Of a DNA stretch of 9,455 nucleotides, positions 1 through 5,719 are shown piece after piece. The DNA is from Chloroflexota bacterium (GTDB taxonomy: Bacteria > Chloroflexota > Anaerolineae > Anaerolineales > Villigracilaceae). A program made the translations under genes and the position numbers. The first letter of the stretch is position 1. Each line of letters starts with the position of its first letter. The DNA lies in contig JAJYOH010000198.1 of assembly GCA_021796315.1 (NCBI GenBank), positions 1 to 9,455 of the forward strand, written 5' to 3'. Below the pieces are notes generated by a model that made no database searches, was not told where the DNA came from, and saw only the letters and a program-made list of their open reading frames with translations.

Positions 1-123
1 TTTTTCAATAAATAAGCCTACAACTATTACCTTGAGTGTAGCAGAACTCCCCTGCCGAGGCAACTGTACTTTGGCTGGATAAAAACCCGCTGCAAATTCC
101 AGAACGCAATCTTAAACCAGTTG
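1..123. other. Upstream stretch without a confident gene
   Basis: No complete gene is seen here. The + strand reading TAG at 39-41 to TAA at 129-131 (about 29 codons, ending NLKPVVL) and another + frame from 2 to 82 (ending GNCTLAG) both look mildly protein-like. They lie in different frames and neither has a start codon with a ribosome binding site. They could be the decayed or frameshifted 3' end of a gene lying upstream of the window, but this cannot be decided from the sequence alone. Confidence 0.35.
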
Positions 124-132
124 TGCTATAAT
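124..132 (+). promoter_or_regulatory. Extended -10 promoter of the aspS-asnS operon
   Basis: The sequence TGCTATAAT is a perfect extended -10 element (TGnTATAAT) for a housekeeping sigma factor. No good -35 hexamer is seen about 17 bases upstream, which extended -10 promoters tolerate. Transcription would be expected to begin near A139 or A142, only 0-3 bases before the ATG of the leader ORF. The promoter sits just where an attenuator needs it, directly before the leader peptide and alternative hairpins. Confidence 0.7.
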
Positions 133-141
133 GTCGCCACC

Positions 142-234
142 ATGCAAGGAAAATTCTTCTTCGCCAACGGTAATAATACCAACAATAATAACGACGATAA
201 TTCCCGAGCCGTTGGGCGAAGCTTTGCAGGTTGA
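142..234 (+). CDS. Asn/Asp-rich leader peptide, 30 codons
   Basis: This short ORF begins MQGKFFFA, continues with NGNNTNNNNDDN at residues 9-20, and ends SRAVGRSFAG before TGA at 232-234. Eight of those twelve residues are Asn and two are Asp, encoded by a mixture of AAT and AAC and by GAC and GAT. The mixed codons argue for selection on the amino acid rather than a simple triplet repeat. The genes downstream encode the tRNA synthetases for exactly these two amino acids. There is no Shine-Dalgarno sequence; the promoter at 124-132 predicts a leaderless or nearly leaderless mRNA starting at this ATG. By analogy with trpL-type leaders, the product itself probably has no function and only the act of translation matters. 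A rival frame from ATG 131 to TAA 239-241 reads as Ile/Thr-rich, but its start lies inside the -10 element. Confidence 0.78.
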   Translation: MQGKFFFANGNNTNNNNDDNSRAVGRSFAG

Positions 235-291
235 CGAATAAACGAAGGTCAAACCAATCGCCCAACGCAAATGCGAAGGGCGATTTATTTT
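159..291 (+). promoter_or_regulatory. Trp-type transcription attenuator of aspS-asnS
   Basis: Four segments can pair in mutually exclusive ways. Arm 1 (159-170, CTTCGCCAACGG) pairs with arm 2 (209-221, CCGTTGGGCGAAG) through 12 base pairs with one bulged G. Arm 2 (210-219, CGTTGGGCGA) pairs perfectly over 10 bases with arm 3 (258-267, TCGCCCAACG), and this antiterminator can be extended by 229-235 with 248-255. Arm 3 (256-263) pairs with arm 4 (278-285) to form the terminator. The Asn/Asp codons lie between arms 1 and 2. A ribosome stalled there masks arm 1 and frees arm 2 to form the antiterminator. A ribosome reaching the stop codon at 232-234 covers arm 2, so the terminator forms. Without translation, 1:2 and 3:4 would also give termination. 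The pairings are read directly from the sequence; the regulatory logic is inferred by analogy with amino acid operon attenuators. Confidence 0.8.
256..291 (+). terminator. Attenuator terminator hairpin
   Basis: AATCGCCC (256-263) pairs with GGGCGATT (278-285). An AA/AA internal loop leads to a small inner stem, CGC (266-268) with GCG (273-275), and a short apical loop. The T-rich run TTTATTTT follows at 284-291. It lies 22 bases after the leader stop codon and about 155 bases before aspS. The 5' arm is shared with the antiterminator. Confidence 0.8.
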
Positions 292-304
292 GTCAATAAC
301 CAAT

Positions 305-424
305 GTCATTGCGAGGGCTGATGGTTGAGTAGGCGGTGTCCTTCCGCCGTATCGAAACCCAGCCCGAAGCAATCCCTTCACAATAGGAGATTGCTTCGAC
401 GGAAGAACACCGTCTCGCAATGAC
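305..424. repeat. Palindromic interspersed repeat, copy 1 (120 bp)
   Basis: The ends GTCATTGCGAG (305-315) and CTCGCAATGAC (414-424) are perfect inverted repeats. An inner pair, CGAAGCAATC (365-374) and GATTGCTTCG (389-398), is also perfect. This copy is longer than the other two because it has an extra arm pair, CGGTGTCCTTCCG (334-346) against CGGAAGAACACCG (400-412, 12 of 13 paired), and a small GGCGG/CCGCC hairpin at 332-348. It fills the gap between the attenuator terminator and the aspS ribosome binding site, so it is transcribed in read-through RNA. It resembles MITE or REP-like elements; no encoded protein is seen. Confidence 0.85.
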
Positions 425-447
425 GGAAAAACTTTCGGAGGCGCATC

Positions 448-2214
448 ATGTACAAAACTCACACTTGCGGCGAATTACGCGCCAGCCACGTTGGTCAGAT
501 CGTAACCGTGGCTGGCTGGGTGCATCGACGCCGCGACCACGGCGGGGTTATTTTTGTTGACCTGCGTGATCGCTACGGGCTTATTCAAATTGTTTTCAAT
601 CCCGACCTTCCAAAAGAGACTCTTGACCAGCTTGCCAATGTCCGATTTGAATGGGTGTTACAAATTAAAGGGCTTGTCCACCATCGGCCCGAAGGCATGG
701 AAAATCCGAAGATGGTAACCGGCGAAGTGGAAGTCATTGCAAAAGAAGTGACGATTCTCAACCCGGCAAAAACTCTGCCCATGATGGTCAGCGACGATAG
801 CGACCTGCCCGATGAAAACACACGCCTCAAATATCGCTACCTCGATTTGCGCCGCGAGAAAATGGCGCAGAATATGATCCTGCGCCATCGCATTATTAAG
901 TTCATGCGCGATTACATGGACAAGCAGGGCTTCATCGAGATCGAAACGCCGATTCTTTTCAAGGCCACGCCCGAAGGCGCACGCGACTATCTGGTGCCAT
1001 CTCGAATTTATCCCGGCTGCTTCTATGCGCTGCCGCAATCTCCGCAACAGCTCAAACAACTTTTGATGGTGGCAGGCATGGATCGCTACTTCCAGATCGC
1101 GCGCTGTTTCCGCGATGAAGATCTGCGCGGCGACCGCCAGCCGGAATTCACTCAACTCGATCTTGAAATGTCGTTCGTGCATCGCGACGATGTCCTGGCA
1201 TTGGTCGAAGGTTTATACACCGAAATGATTCCCGCTGTCACGCCGCACAAAAAATTATTATCCACACCATGGCCGAAATTATCCTATCGCGAAGCCGTTG
1301 AAAAATATGGATCGGATAAGCCCGATATGCGCTTCGGGATGGAACTTCAGGACTTAACTGAAATTTTCAGGACAACCGAATTCCGCGTCTTTAAATCCGC
1401 GCTTGAAGCGGGCGGCGTGATCAAGTGCATTGTCGCCCCCGGTTGCGCGGACTACTCAAGAAAAGAAGTCGACGCATTGACCGAGTCTGCAAAAGGATTC
1501 GGGGCGAAAGGCTTGGCCACTTTAGCGGTGTCCGCTGAAGGCTTGAAAGGAACCGCCGCGAAATTCGTCAAGCCCGAAGAAGTGGAAGAAGTCAAAAAGT
1601 TGACCGGCGCAAAAGAAGGCGATCTGATCCTGATCGCGGCCGACGCACGTTCGGTTGTCAATAAAGTTCTCGGCGGCCTGCGATTAATTTTCCGCGATAA
1701 ACTTAATCTTGCCGACAAAGACATGATGGCATTCGCCTGGGTTGTGGATTTTCCGTTCTTCGCGTGGAACGAGGAAACCCAGCAATGGGAATCGGAACAT
1801 CATCCATTTACAATGCCGAAAATGGAAGACCTGCCAAAATTCGATACCAACCCGGGCGAAGTTTTGTCGGACGCTTACGACATGGTTTGCAACGGTTACG
1901 AAATGGCGTCGGGTTCGATCCGCATTCATCGCCGCGACATTCAAATGAAAATGTTCCAAATGCTCGGAATGACAAATGAAGATATCCAAGCAAAGTTTGG
2001 TCACATGCTCGAAGCGTTTGAATACGGCGCGCCGCCCCACGGCGGCATGGCTCCCGGAATTGATCGTCTCGTCATGCTGCTGGCGGACGAACCGAATATC
2101 CGCGAAGTGATCGCGTTCCCGAAGAACCAGAATGGGCGCGATGTGATGGCCGACGCGCCATCTGAGGTCGAGCCGAAGCAGTTGAAAGAGTTGCATATTA
2201 AAATAAGCGAATAA
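448..2214 (+). CDS. aspS: Aspartyl-tRNA synthetase (bacterial type, AspRS)
   Basis: This class II synthetase attaches aspartate to tRNA-Asp in the cytoplasm. Its 588 residues match the usual length of bacterial AspRS. An N-terminal OB-fold anticodon-binding domain (about 1-105, with [18 protein letters not shown] near 25-42) is followed by the catalytic core with motif 1 (FIEIETPIL), motif 2 ([18 protein letters not shown], Arg222) and motif 3 ([13 protein letters not shown], Arg540). The bacterial GAD insertion lies between motifs 2 and 3, at about residues 290-420. The start is fixed by GGAGG at 437-441, six bases before ATG. Residues His31 and Gly83 correspond, by eye, to the positions linked with non-discriminating AspRS in Pseudomonas-type enzymes, so it may also charge tRNA-Asn. 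It lies downstream of the Asn/Asp leader attenuator and 102 bases before asnS, in one apparent operon. Confidence 0.97.
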   Translation: MYKTHTCGELRASHVGQIVTVAGWVHRRRDHGGVIFVDLRDRYGLIQIVFNPDLPKETLDQLANVRFEWVLQIKGLVHHRPEGMENPKMVTGEVEVIAKEVTILNPAKTLPMMVSDDSDLPDENTRLKYRYLDLRREKMAQNMILRHRIIKFMRDYMDKQGFIEIETPILFKATPEGARDYLVPSRIYPGCFYALPQSPQQLKQLLMVAGMDRYFQIARCFRDEDLRGDRQPEFTQLDLEMSFVHRDDVLALVEGLYTEMIPAVTPHKKLLSTPWPKLSYREAVEKYGSDKPDMRFGMELQDLTEIFRTTEFRVFKSALEAGGVIKCIVAPGCADYSRKEVDALTESAKGFGAKGLATLAVSAEGLKGTAAKFVKPEEVEEVKKLTGAKEGDLILIAADARSVVNKVLGGLRLIFRDKLNLADKDMMAFAWVVDFPFFAWNEETQQWESEHHPFTMPKMEDLPKFDTNPGEVLSDAYDMVCNGYEMASGSIRIHRRDIQMKMFQMLGMTNEDIQAKFGHMLEAFEYGAPPHGGMAPGIDRLVMLLADEPNIREVIAFPKNQNGRDVMADAPSEVEPKQLKELHIKISE

Positions 2215-2215
2215 C

Positions 2216-2298
2216 GTCATTGCGAGGAGGCTACAGGCCGACGAAGCAATCTTCACACCACACAGGAGATTGCTTCGCCCTTCAGGGCTCGCAATGAC
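2216..2298. repeat. Palindromic interspersed repeat, copy 2 (83 bp)
   Basis: GTCATTGCGAGGAG at 2216-2229 pairs with CTCGCAATGAC at 2288-2298, and the inner CGAAGCAATCT (2242-2252) pairs with AGATTGCTTCG (2267-2277). The repeat starts one base after the aspS stop codon and ends eight bases before the asnS ribosome binding site, so it fills almost the whole gap between the two genes. It would form a strong hairpin in the mRNA. There is no T-run after it, so it is not an obvious terminator. Confidence 0.88.
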
Positions 2299-2316
2299 GG
2301 GGAATGGAGAAAATTT

Positions 2317-3660
2317 ATGGCAGAAATCGTTCGCGTTACTGAATTATCAAAACACGTCAGCGAAGAAGTAATTATTCAAGGCTGGGTTTACAACCGCACC
2401 GATAAAGGCAAATTATGTTTCCTGCTCGTGCGCGATGGGACAGGCTTCGCGCAGTGCGTGGCATTCAAGGGCGATCTTGCGCCGGAGCTTTTTGATCAGA
2501 TCATGCGCCTGCCGCAGGAATCATCGGTCATCGTCACAGGCCCCGTGCGCGAAGATAAACGCGCGCCCGGCATCCCCGGCGGCTGCGAGATCGGCATCAA
2601 AGATATCAAGATCGTGCAGGCCGCCGATGCAGATTATCCGATGGCGCTCAAGGATCACGGCGTGGATTTCGCGCTCGACAATCGGCACTTGTGGATTCGG
2701 ATGCAGAGTCAGTGGGCGATTTTGCGAGTCCGCGCCACGGTCATGGCCGCGACGCGTGAATGGCTCGATAACAATGGCTTCATCGCCATGGACACGCCTA
2801 TCCTGACTCCCGCCGCCGCTGAAGGCACGACCACGCTTTTTGAAACCGAATATTTCGATGAAGGCAAAGCCTATCTCGCGCAGACCGGTCAGCTTTATAA
2901 CGAGGCAAATATTTTTTCGTTCGGAAAAGTTTATTGCTTCGGCCCGACCTTCCGCGCCGAAAAATCCAAGACGCGCCGACATCTGACCGAGTTCTGGATG
3001 CTCGAACCGGAAATGGCGTTCACCGATCTCGACGGCTTGATGGAAGTCGAAGAGCAGATGATCACGCACATCGTCCAGCGCGTCTTGCGGGACCGGAAGC
3101 CGGAGCTCGTTTCATTAGGGCGCGATCTGTCGAAGCTGGAAAACATCAAAGCGCCCTTCCCGCGCATTTCTTATGATGATGCGGCAAAGATGTTGCAGGA
3201 AATGTATGAAAAAGAAACCGACCCCGAAAAGAAAGAATTATTGAAATTCGATTGGGGCATCGACTTCGGCGCACCGCACGAAACCGCCATCACACAGCAA
3301 TTCGATAAGCCTGTTTTTGTTTATGGATATCCAACTGCGGTCAAAGCCTTTTATATGGAACCGTGGCCGGGACGGCCTGAAGTTTGTAAGTCAGTGGATT
3401 TGCTCGCACCGGAAGGCTACGGCGAAATCTGCGGCGGCTCGGAAAGAATCAGCGACCACGAACTTTTGTTGAAGCGCATCCGCGAACAGAAATTGCCGGA
3501 AGAAGCATTCAAGTGGTATCTGGAACTCCGCAAATATGGCTCCGTCCCCCACAGCGGATTCGGCATGGGCACCGAACGTGTCACTTCATGGCTTTGCGGC
3601 ATCGAACATGTACGCGAGGCAATTGCATTCCCGAGAACGATCAAGAGAGTTTATCCGTAA
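2317..3660 (+). CDS. asnS: Asparaginyl-tRNA synthetase (AsnRS)
   Basis: This class II synthetase charges tRNA-Asn with asparagine directly. The 447-residue protein has an N-terminal OB fold (about 1-100, with [19 protein letters not shown]) and a catalytic domain. Motif 2 is [25 protein letters not shown], starting near residue 212 (Arg213); motif 3 is [12 protein letters not shown] (Arg421), followed by [14 protein letters not shown] and the C-terminus KRVYP. The EFWMLEPE signature and the [13 protein letters not shown] stretch are typical of AsnRS rather than AspRS, and the GAD insertion of bacterial AspRS is absent. GGAGA at 2306-2310 lies six bases before ATG. It is the second gene of the aspS-asnS unit, probably dependent on the attenuated promoter because no separate promoter is evident in the repeat-filled gap. 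Confidence 0.95.
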   Translation: MAEIVRVTELSKHVSEEVIIQGWVYNRTDKGKLCFLLVRDGTGFAQCVAFKGDLAPELFDQIMRLPQESSVIVTGPVREDKRAPGIPGGCEIGIKDIKIVQAADADYPMALKDHGVDFALDNRHLWIRMQSQWAILRVRATVMAATREWLDNNGFIAMDTPILTPAAAEGTTTLFETEYFDEGKAYLAQTGQLYNEANIFSFGKVYCFGPTFRAEKSKTRRHLTEFWMLEPEMAFTDLDGLMEVEEQMITHIVQRVLRDRKPELVSLGRDLSKLENIKAPFPRISYDDAAKMLQEMYEKETDPEKKELLKFDWGIDFGAPHETAITQQFDKPVFVYGYPTAVKAFYMEPWPGRPEVCKSVDLLAPEGYGEICGGSERISDHELLLKRIREQKLPEEAFKWYLELRKYGSVPHSGFGMGTERVTSWLCGIEHVREAIAFPRTIKRVYP

Positions 3661-3668
3661 ATTGAAAC

Positions 3669-3706
3669 AGACCTCCGAAGTCTTCGAGACCTCGGAGGTC
3701 TTGCTT
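3669..3706. terminator. Terminator hairpin between convergent asnS and lipoprotein gene
   Basis: AGACCTCCGA (3669-3678) pairs with TCGGAGGTCT (3692-3701). Inside this, GTCT (3680-3683) pairs with AGAC (3687-3690) around a TCG loop. A short T-rich tail, TTGCTT, follows on the + strand, and the - strand side is followed by GTTTCAATTT. The hairpin can therefore serve both genes that converge here. The AGACCTC motif occurs twice within it, so it may also belong to an interspersed repeat family. Confidence 0.75.
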
Positions 3707-3729
3707 AACAACACATCTCGCTAACAAAG

Positions 3730-4545
3730 TTACCTGAAAAGTGTCCCGGGGTCAGGAGAAGTCAATAACACTAGTCCCGGCTTAGAAAGCGCACTATGAT
3801 CTCCAGCCATAAATTGTTTGATGAGATCAGGTAAGTTAGGATAATTAGCAAGTGTGCGCTTGGCTAAGGGATCTTCCTCTTTATGCCCGGGAGAAGTTGT
3901 CTCTCCCAACATCGGTACCACTTTCATCGTTCGCCACAGGGGTATATTTTCGTTAGTAATAGCCGTCTCGATTTCCTGAATACCATATCCATATCCAGAC
4001 AAATAGTAACTATCGACTGTCACTATCCAGTGACTATGGTTTGGATCACTCTGATTCAAGATTTCAATTGGTATTACGATGTAGGGATAGAGAACACTGT
4101 CAGTTCCTTTAACTTGGACCTCCGCCGCAAGATCAAGCCGAGGATGAACTTGGCTCCTAGTCGCTTTATCGGGCCACACTACTACCCCCCAACCCATCAG
4201 ACTCTGTTCGTTAAACACAGGCATTGTTATCTTTCTCAAATCGACCGAGGCAAAAGAAGAAGGTTGTTTTTGTAACCACAATAAATAATTGTTAAACAAA
4301 TCATCTTCAGACATCAAACAATCACGAAACTTTTCGATCTTACAAGTTGAAAAATGCTTGACTTCTGAGGTCGCTATTGCTGTATCAGTAACCATCGCAG
4401 TCACAGTGCTATTAGGAGTTATTGTCGCAGGCACAGTTGGAACGATTGAAGCGATGACTACACTTGTTGGTGTTGGAATAAGCGCCTTCGAACTGCAAGC
4501 CGAAAGAAAAACCAAAAGAGCAATATAGTGCTTCGAGAATTTCAT
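3730..4545 (-). CDS. Uncharacterised lipoprotein
   Basis: I do not recognise this 271-residue protein. It begins with a lipoprotein signal peptide: basic MKFSKH, hydrophobic YIALLVFL, then the lipobox LSAC with the acylated Cys at residue 17. It is therefore predicted to be anchored to the outer face of the cytoplasmic membrane. A Pro/Thr/Val-rich linker (about 21-60) leads to a folded domain with no catalytic motif that I can name. GGGAG lies nine bases before the ATG, supporting the start. Base composition is more AT-rich and less regular in codon use than the flanking genes, suggesting recent acquisition. The final residues, SPDPGTLFR, are encoded by a sequence that resembles an insertion-sequence end (see findings), so the C-terminus may not be native. 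It is convergent with asnS and separated from the DedA gene behind it by a terminator. Confidence 0.75.
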   Translation of the reverse strand: MKFSKHYIALLVFLSACSSKALIPTPTSVVIASIVPTVPATITPNSTVTAMVTDTAIATSEVKHFSTCKIEKFRDCLMSEDDLFNNYLLWLQKQPSSFASVDLRKITMPVFNEQSLMGWGVVVWPDKATRSQVHPRLDLAAEVQVKGTDSVLYPYIVIPIEILNQSDPNHSHWIVTVDSYYLSGYGYGIQEIETAITNENIPLWRTMKVVPMLGETTSPGHKEEDPLAKRTLANYPNLPDLIKQFMAGDHSALSKPGLVLLTSPDPGTLFR

Positions 4546-4605
4546 TTTATTTTTCTCCCATCCAGAAAATGTGCCAACTCACACGTTTATATCCTCAGTG
4601 ACCTG

Positions 4606-4640
4606 CAATAAACAACAAAGGGCGACCACAAGGGTCGCCC
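4606..4640 (-). terminator. Terminator of the dedA transcription unit
   Basis: On the - strand, GGGCGACC (4640-4633) pairs with GGTCGCCC (4627-4620) around a five-base loop and is followed by TTTGTTGTTTATTG. It begins six bases after the DedA stop codon. It separates this unit from the lipoprotein gene, which then needs its own promoter; none is obvious in 4546-4605. Confidence 0.85.
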
Positions 4641-4645
4641 CTACG

Positions 4646-5278
4646 TTATGCTTTTTCGCGGCGAGCTTTGATGGCTTCCCAAATCATCGGGAGGATTGAG
4701 ATCAGGATGATGGCGATGATGACAAATTCGAAATTGCTTTTGATGAACGGGATGTTGCCGAAGAAATAACCGGCGAGGGTGAACAACAAAACCCAGACGA
4801 TGCCGCCGAAAACGTTGTAGGAAAAGAAATAACCGTACGACATGCGTCCCATGCCTGCAACGAACGGCGCAAAGGTGCGGACGATGGGAACGAAACGAGC
4901 CAGGAAAATCGTTTTGCCGCCATGTTTCTCGAAGAAAGCATGTGTGCGGTCAAGATATTCGCGCTTGATCCATTTGACGTTGTAAGCACGGTCACCAAGA
5001 TAGTGACCAATCCAATAATTGACGGTGTCGCCGCCCACCGCAGCGATCATCAGCAATGCCAACACGTACCAGAGGTTCAGCGACTTGAGCGCGGCAAAAG
5101 TACCGGCGGCGAAGAGAAGCGAATCGCCCGGCAAAAATGGCGTGACCACGAAGCCGGTCTCCATGAAGATCACAAAGAATAACATGCCGTATGTCCATGC
5201 GCCGTATTGGATGATGATGTCAGCCAGATATTTATCGAGATGCAAAAAGATATCGATCAGATTTTTTAGAACAACCAT
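4646..5278 (-). CDS. DedA family (VTT/SNARE-associated) membrane protein
   Basis: This 210-residue integral membrane protein belongs to the DedA family. Members in other bacteria support membrane homeostasis, proton-motive-force-dependent processes and, in characterised cases, flipping of undecaprenyl phosphate or phosphatidylethanolamine. Several hydrophobic segments are visible, at about 30-50, 65-85, 137-175 and 183-202. The family motifs are present: METGFVVTPFLPGDS with Glu40 and Asp52, and FLARFVPIVRTFAPFVAGM with Arg128 and Arg134. These match by position the acidic pair and arginine pair essential in E. coli YqjA. The length is normal for the family. An AGAGG-type ribosome binding site lies about five bases before ATG. 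The small membrane protein gene lies 35 bases upstream and is probably co-transcribed. The exact substrate cannot be told from sequence. Confidence 0.9.
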   Translation of the reverse strand: MVVLKNLIDIFLHLDKYLADIIIQYGAWTYGMLFFVIFMETGFVVTPFLPGDSLLFAAGTFAALKSLNLWYVLALLMIAAVGGDTVNYWIGHYLGDRAYNVKWIKREYLDRTHAFFEKHGGKTIFLARFVPIVRTFAPFVAGMGRMSYGYFFSYNVFGGIVWVLLFTLAGYFFGNIPFIKSNFEFVIIAIILISILPMIWEAIKARREKA

Positions 5279-5313
5279 TGTGCCCTCTCAAGGGAAAATT
5301 TAAAGCTGGGGGA

Positions 5314-5598
5314 TTATACCTGAGATTTATCGTTCGGTTTGATCTCGATGCGACTCAGCCAATCGCCCACACCCAAAAAGACCAGACTCCCCACAATTGC
5401 CAGACCCGTGTCCAACGGGCCAATCGAAAAGAATACCCAGCCGCGCGCTTCTCCAACAAAATGACCGGCGGCGAACCCGGCCGCACTCAGGGCGAGATAC
5501 AGGAAAAATTTACCGAGTCCGCCGCCGCGTAACAGGTGAAATAGCGCGCCGATTAGCAACGCGATGAGCAGGCCGAAAAGAATGGAGGGAAGAGTCAT
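5314..5598 (-). CDS. Small three-helix membrane protein of unknown function
   Basis: The 94-residue product starts MTLPSILFGLLIALLIGALF and shows three hydrophobic segments (about 4-22, 29-47 and 54-78) ending in a charged tail, WLSRIEIKPNDKSQV. I do not recognise a named family. The start is uncertain: ATG at 5598 fits where the conserved-looking protein begins but has no Shine-Dalgarno sequence. An in-frame ATG at 5613 lies inside the end of palindromic repeat copy 3 and would add five residues. The same frame stays open to 5652 through the repeat, but those residues are repeat-encoded and unlikely to be genuine. It lies 35 bases upstream of the DedA gene on the same strand, suggesting a shared transcript and a membrane role, but no function can be assigned. 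Confidence 0.65.
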   Translation of the reverse strand: MTLPSILFGLLIALLIGALFHLLRGGGLGKFFLYLALSAAGFAAGHFVGEARGWVFFSIGPLDTGLAIVGSLVFLGVGDWLSRIEIKPNDKSQV

Positions 5599-5608
5599 GG
5601 TTTTATAC

Positions 5609-5711
5609 GTCATTGCGAGGAGAGTTCTTCTCTGAAGCAATCCCGCCATCAAACAGGAGATTGCTTCGCTTGGTCTCGACTGCTTGCGTCTCGACCAGCG
5701 CTCGCAATGAC
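5609..5711. repeat. Palindromic interspersed repeat, copy 3 (103 bp)
   Basis: The ends GTCATTGCGAG (5609-5619) and CTCGCAATGAC (5701-5711) match copies 1 and 2 exactly. The inner arms are TGAAGCAATC (5633-5642) and GATTGCTTCG (5659-5668), with one mismatch. A copy-specific stretch at 5669-5700 contains the direct repeat GTCTCGAC (5673-5680 and 5688-5695). On the - strand it begins eight bases after the stop codon of the S9 peptidase gene and overlaps the possible upstream start codon of the small membrane protein. Confidence 0.87.
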
Positions 5712-5719
5712 ATTTTTTA

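Noticed and set aside
131..241. Alternative leader reading frame from ATG 131 to TAA 239-241, rich in Ile and Thr codons and reminiscent of a thr/ilv-type leader
   Set aside because: Its ATG overlaps the -10 element, so the promoter seen could not transcribe it. ATA codons arise automatically from the Asn codon run, and the downstream genes have no link to Ile or Thr. Comparative data could still overturn this.
5..265. Minus-strand ORF of 86 codons over the leader region
   Set aside because: It is the antisense shadow of the Asn codon run (giving Tyr/Arg/Trp-rich text), with no ribosome binding site, and it covers the promoter and attenuator.
235..447. T-box riboswitch upstream of aspS
   Set aside because: No T-box consensus (such as TGGNACCGCG-type sequence) or specifier-loop arrangement is seen; the terminator is explained by the leader peptide attenuator.
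112..462. Minus-strand ORF of 116 codons across repeat copy 1 and the aspS start
   Set aside because: It runs through a palindromic repeat and the antisense of the leader, and shows no recognisable protein features.
658..1182. Long minus-strand ORF inside aspS
   Set aside because: It is fully antisense to a certain gene, and long antisense frames are common in sequence with this codon bias.
2216..2298. Repeat copy 2 considered as an intrinsic terminator for aspS
   Set aside because: The hairpin is not followed by a T-run, and the asnS ribosome binding site follows directly.
2521..3069. Long minus-strand ORF inside asnS
   Set aside because: It is a shadow of asnS with no family features.
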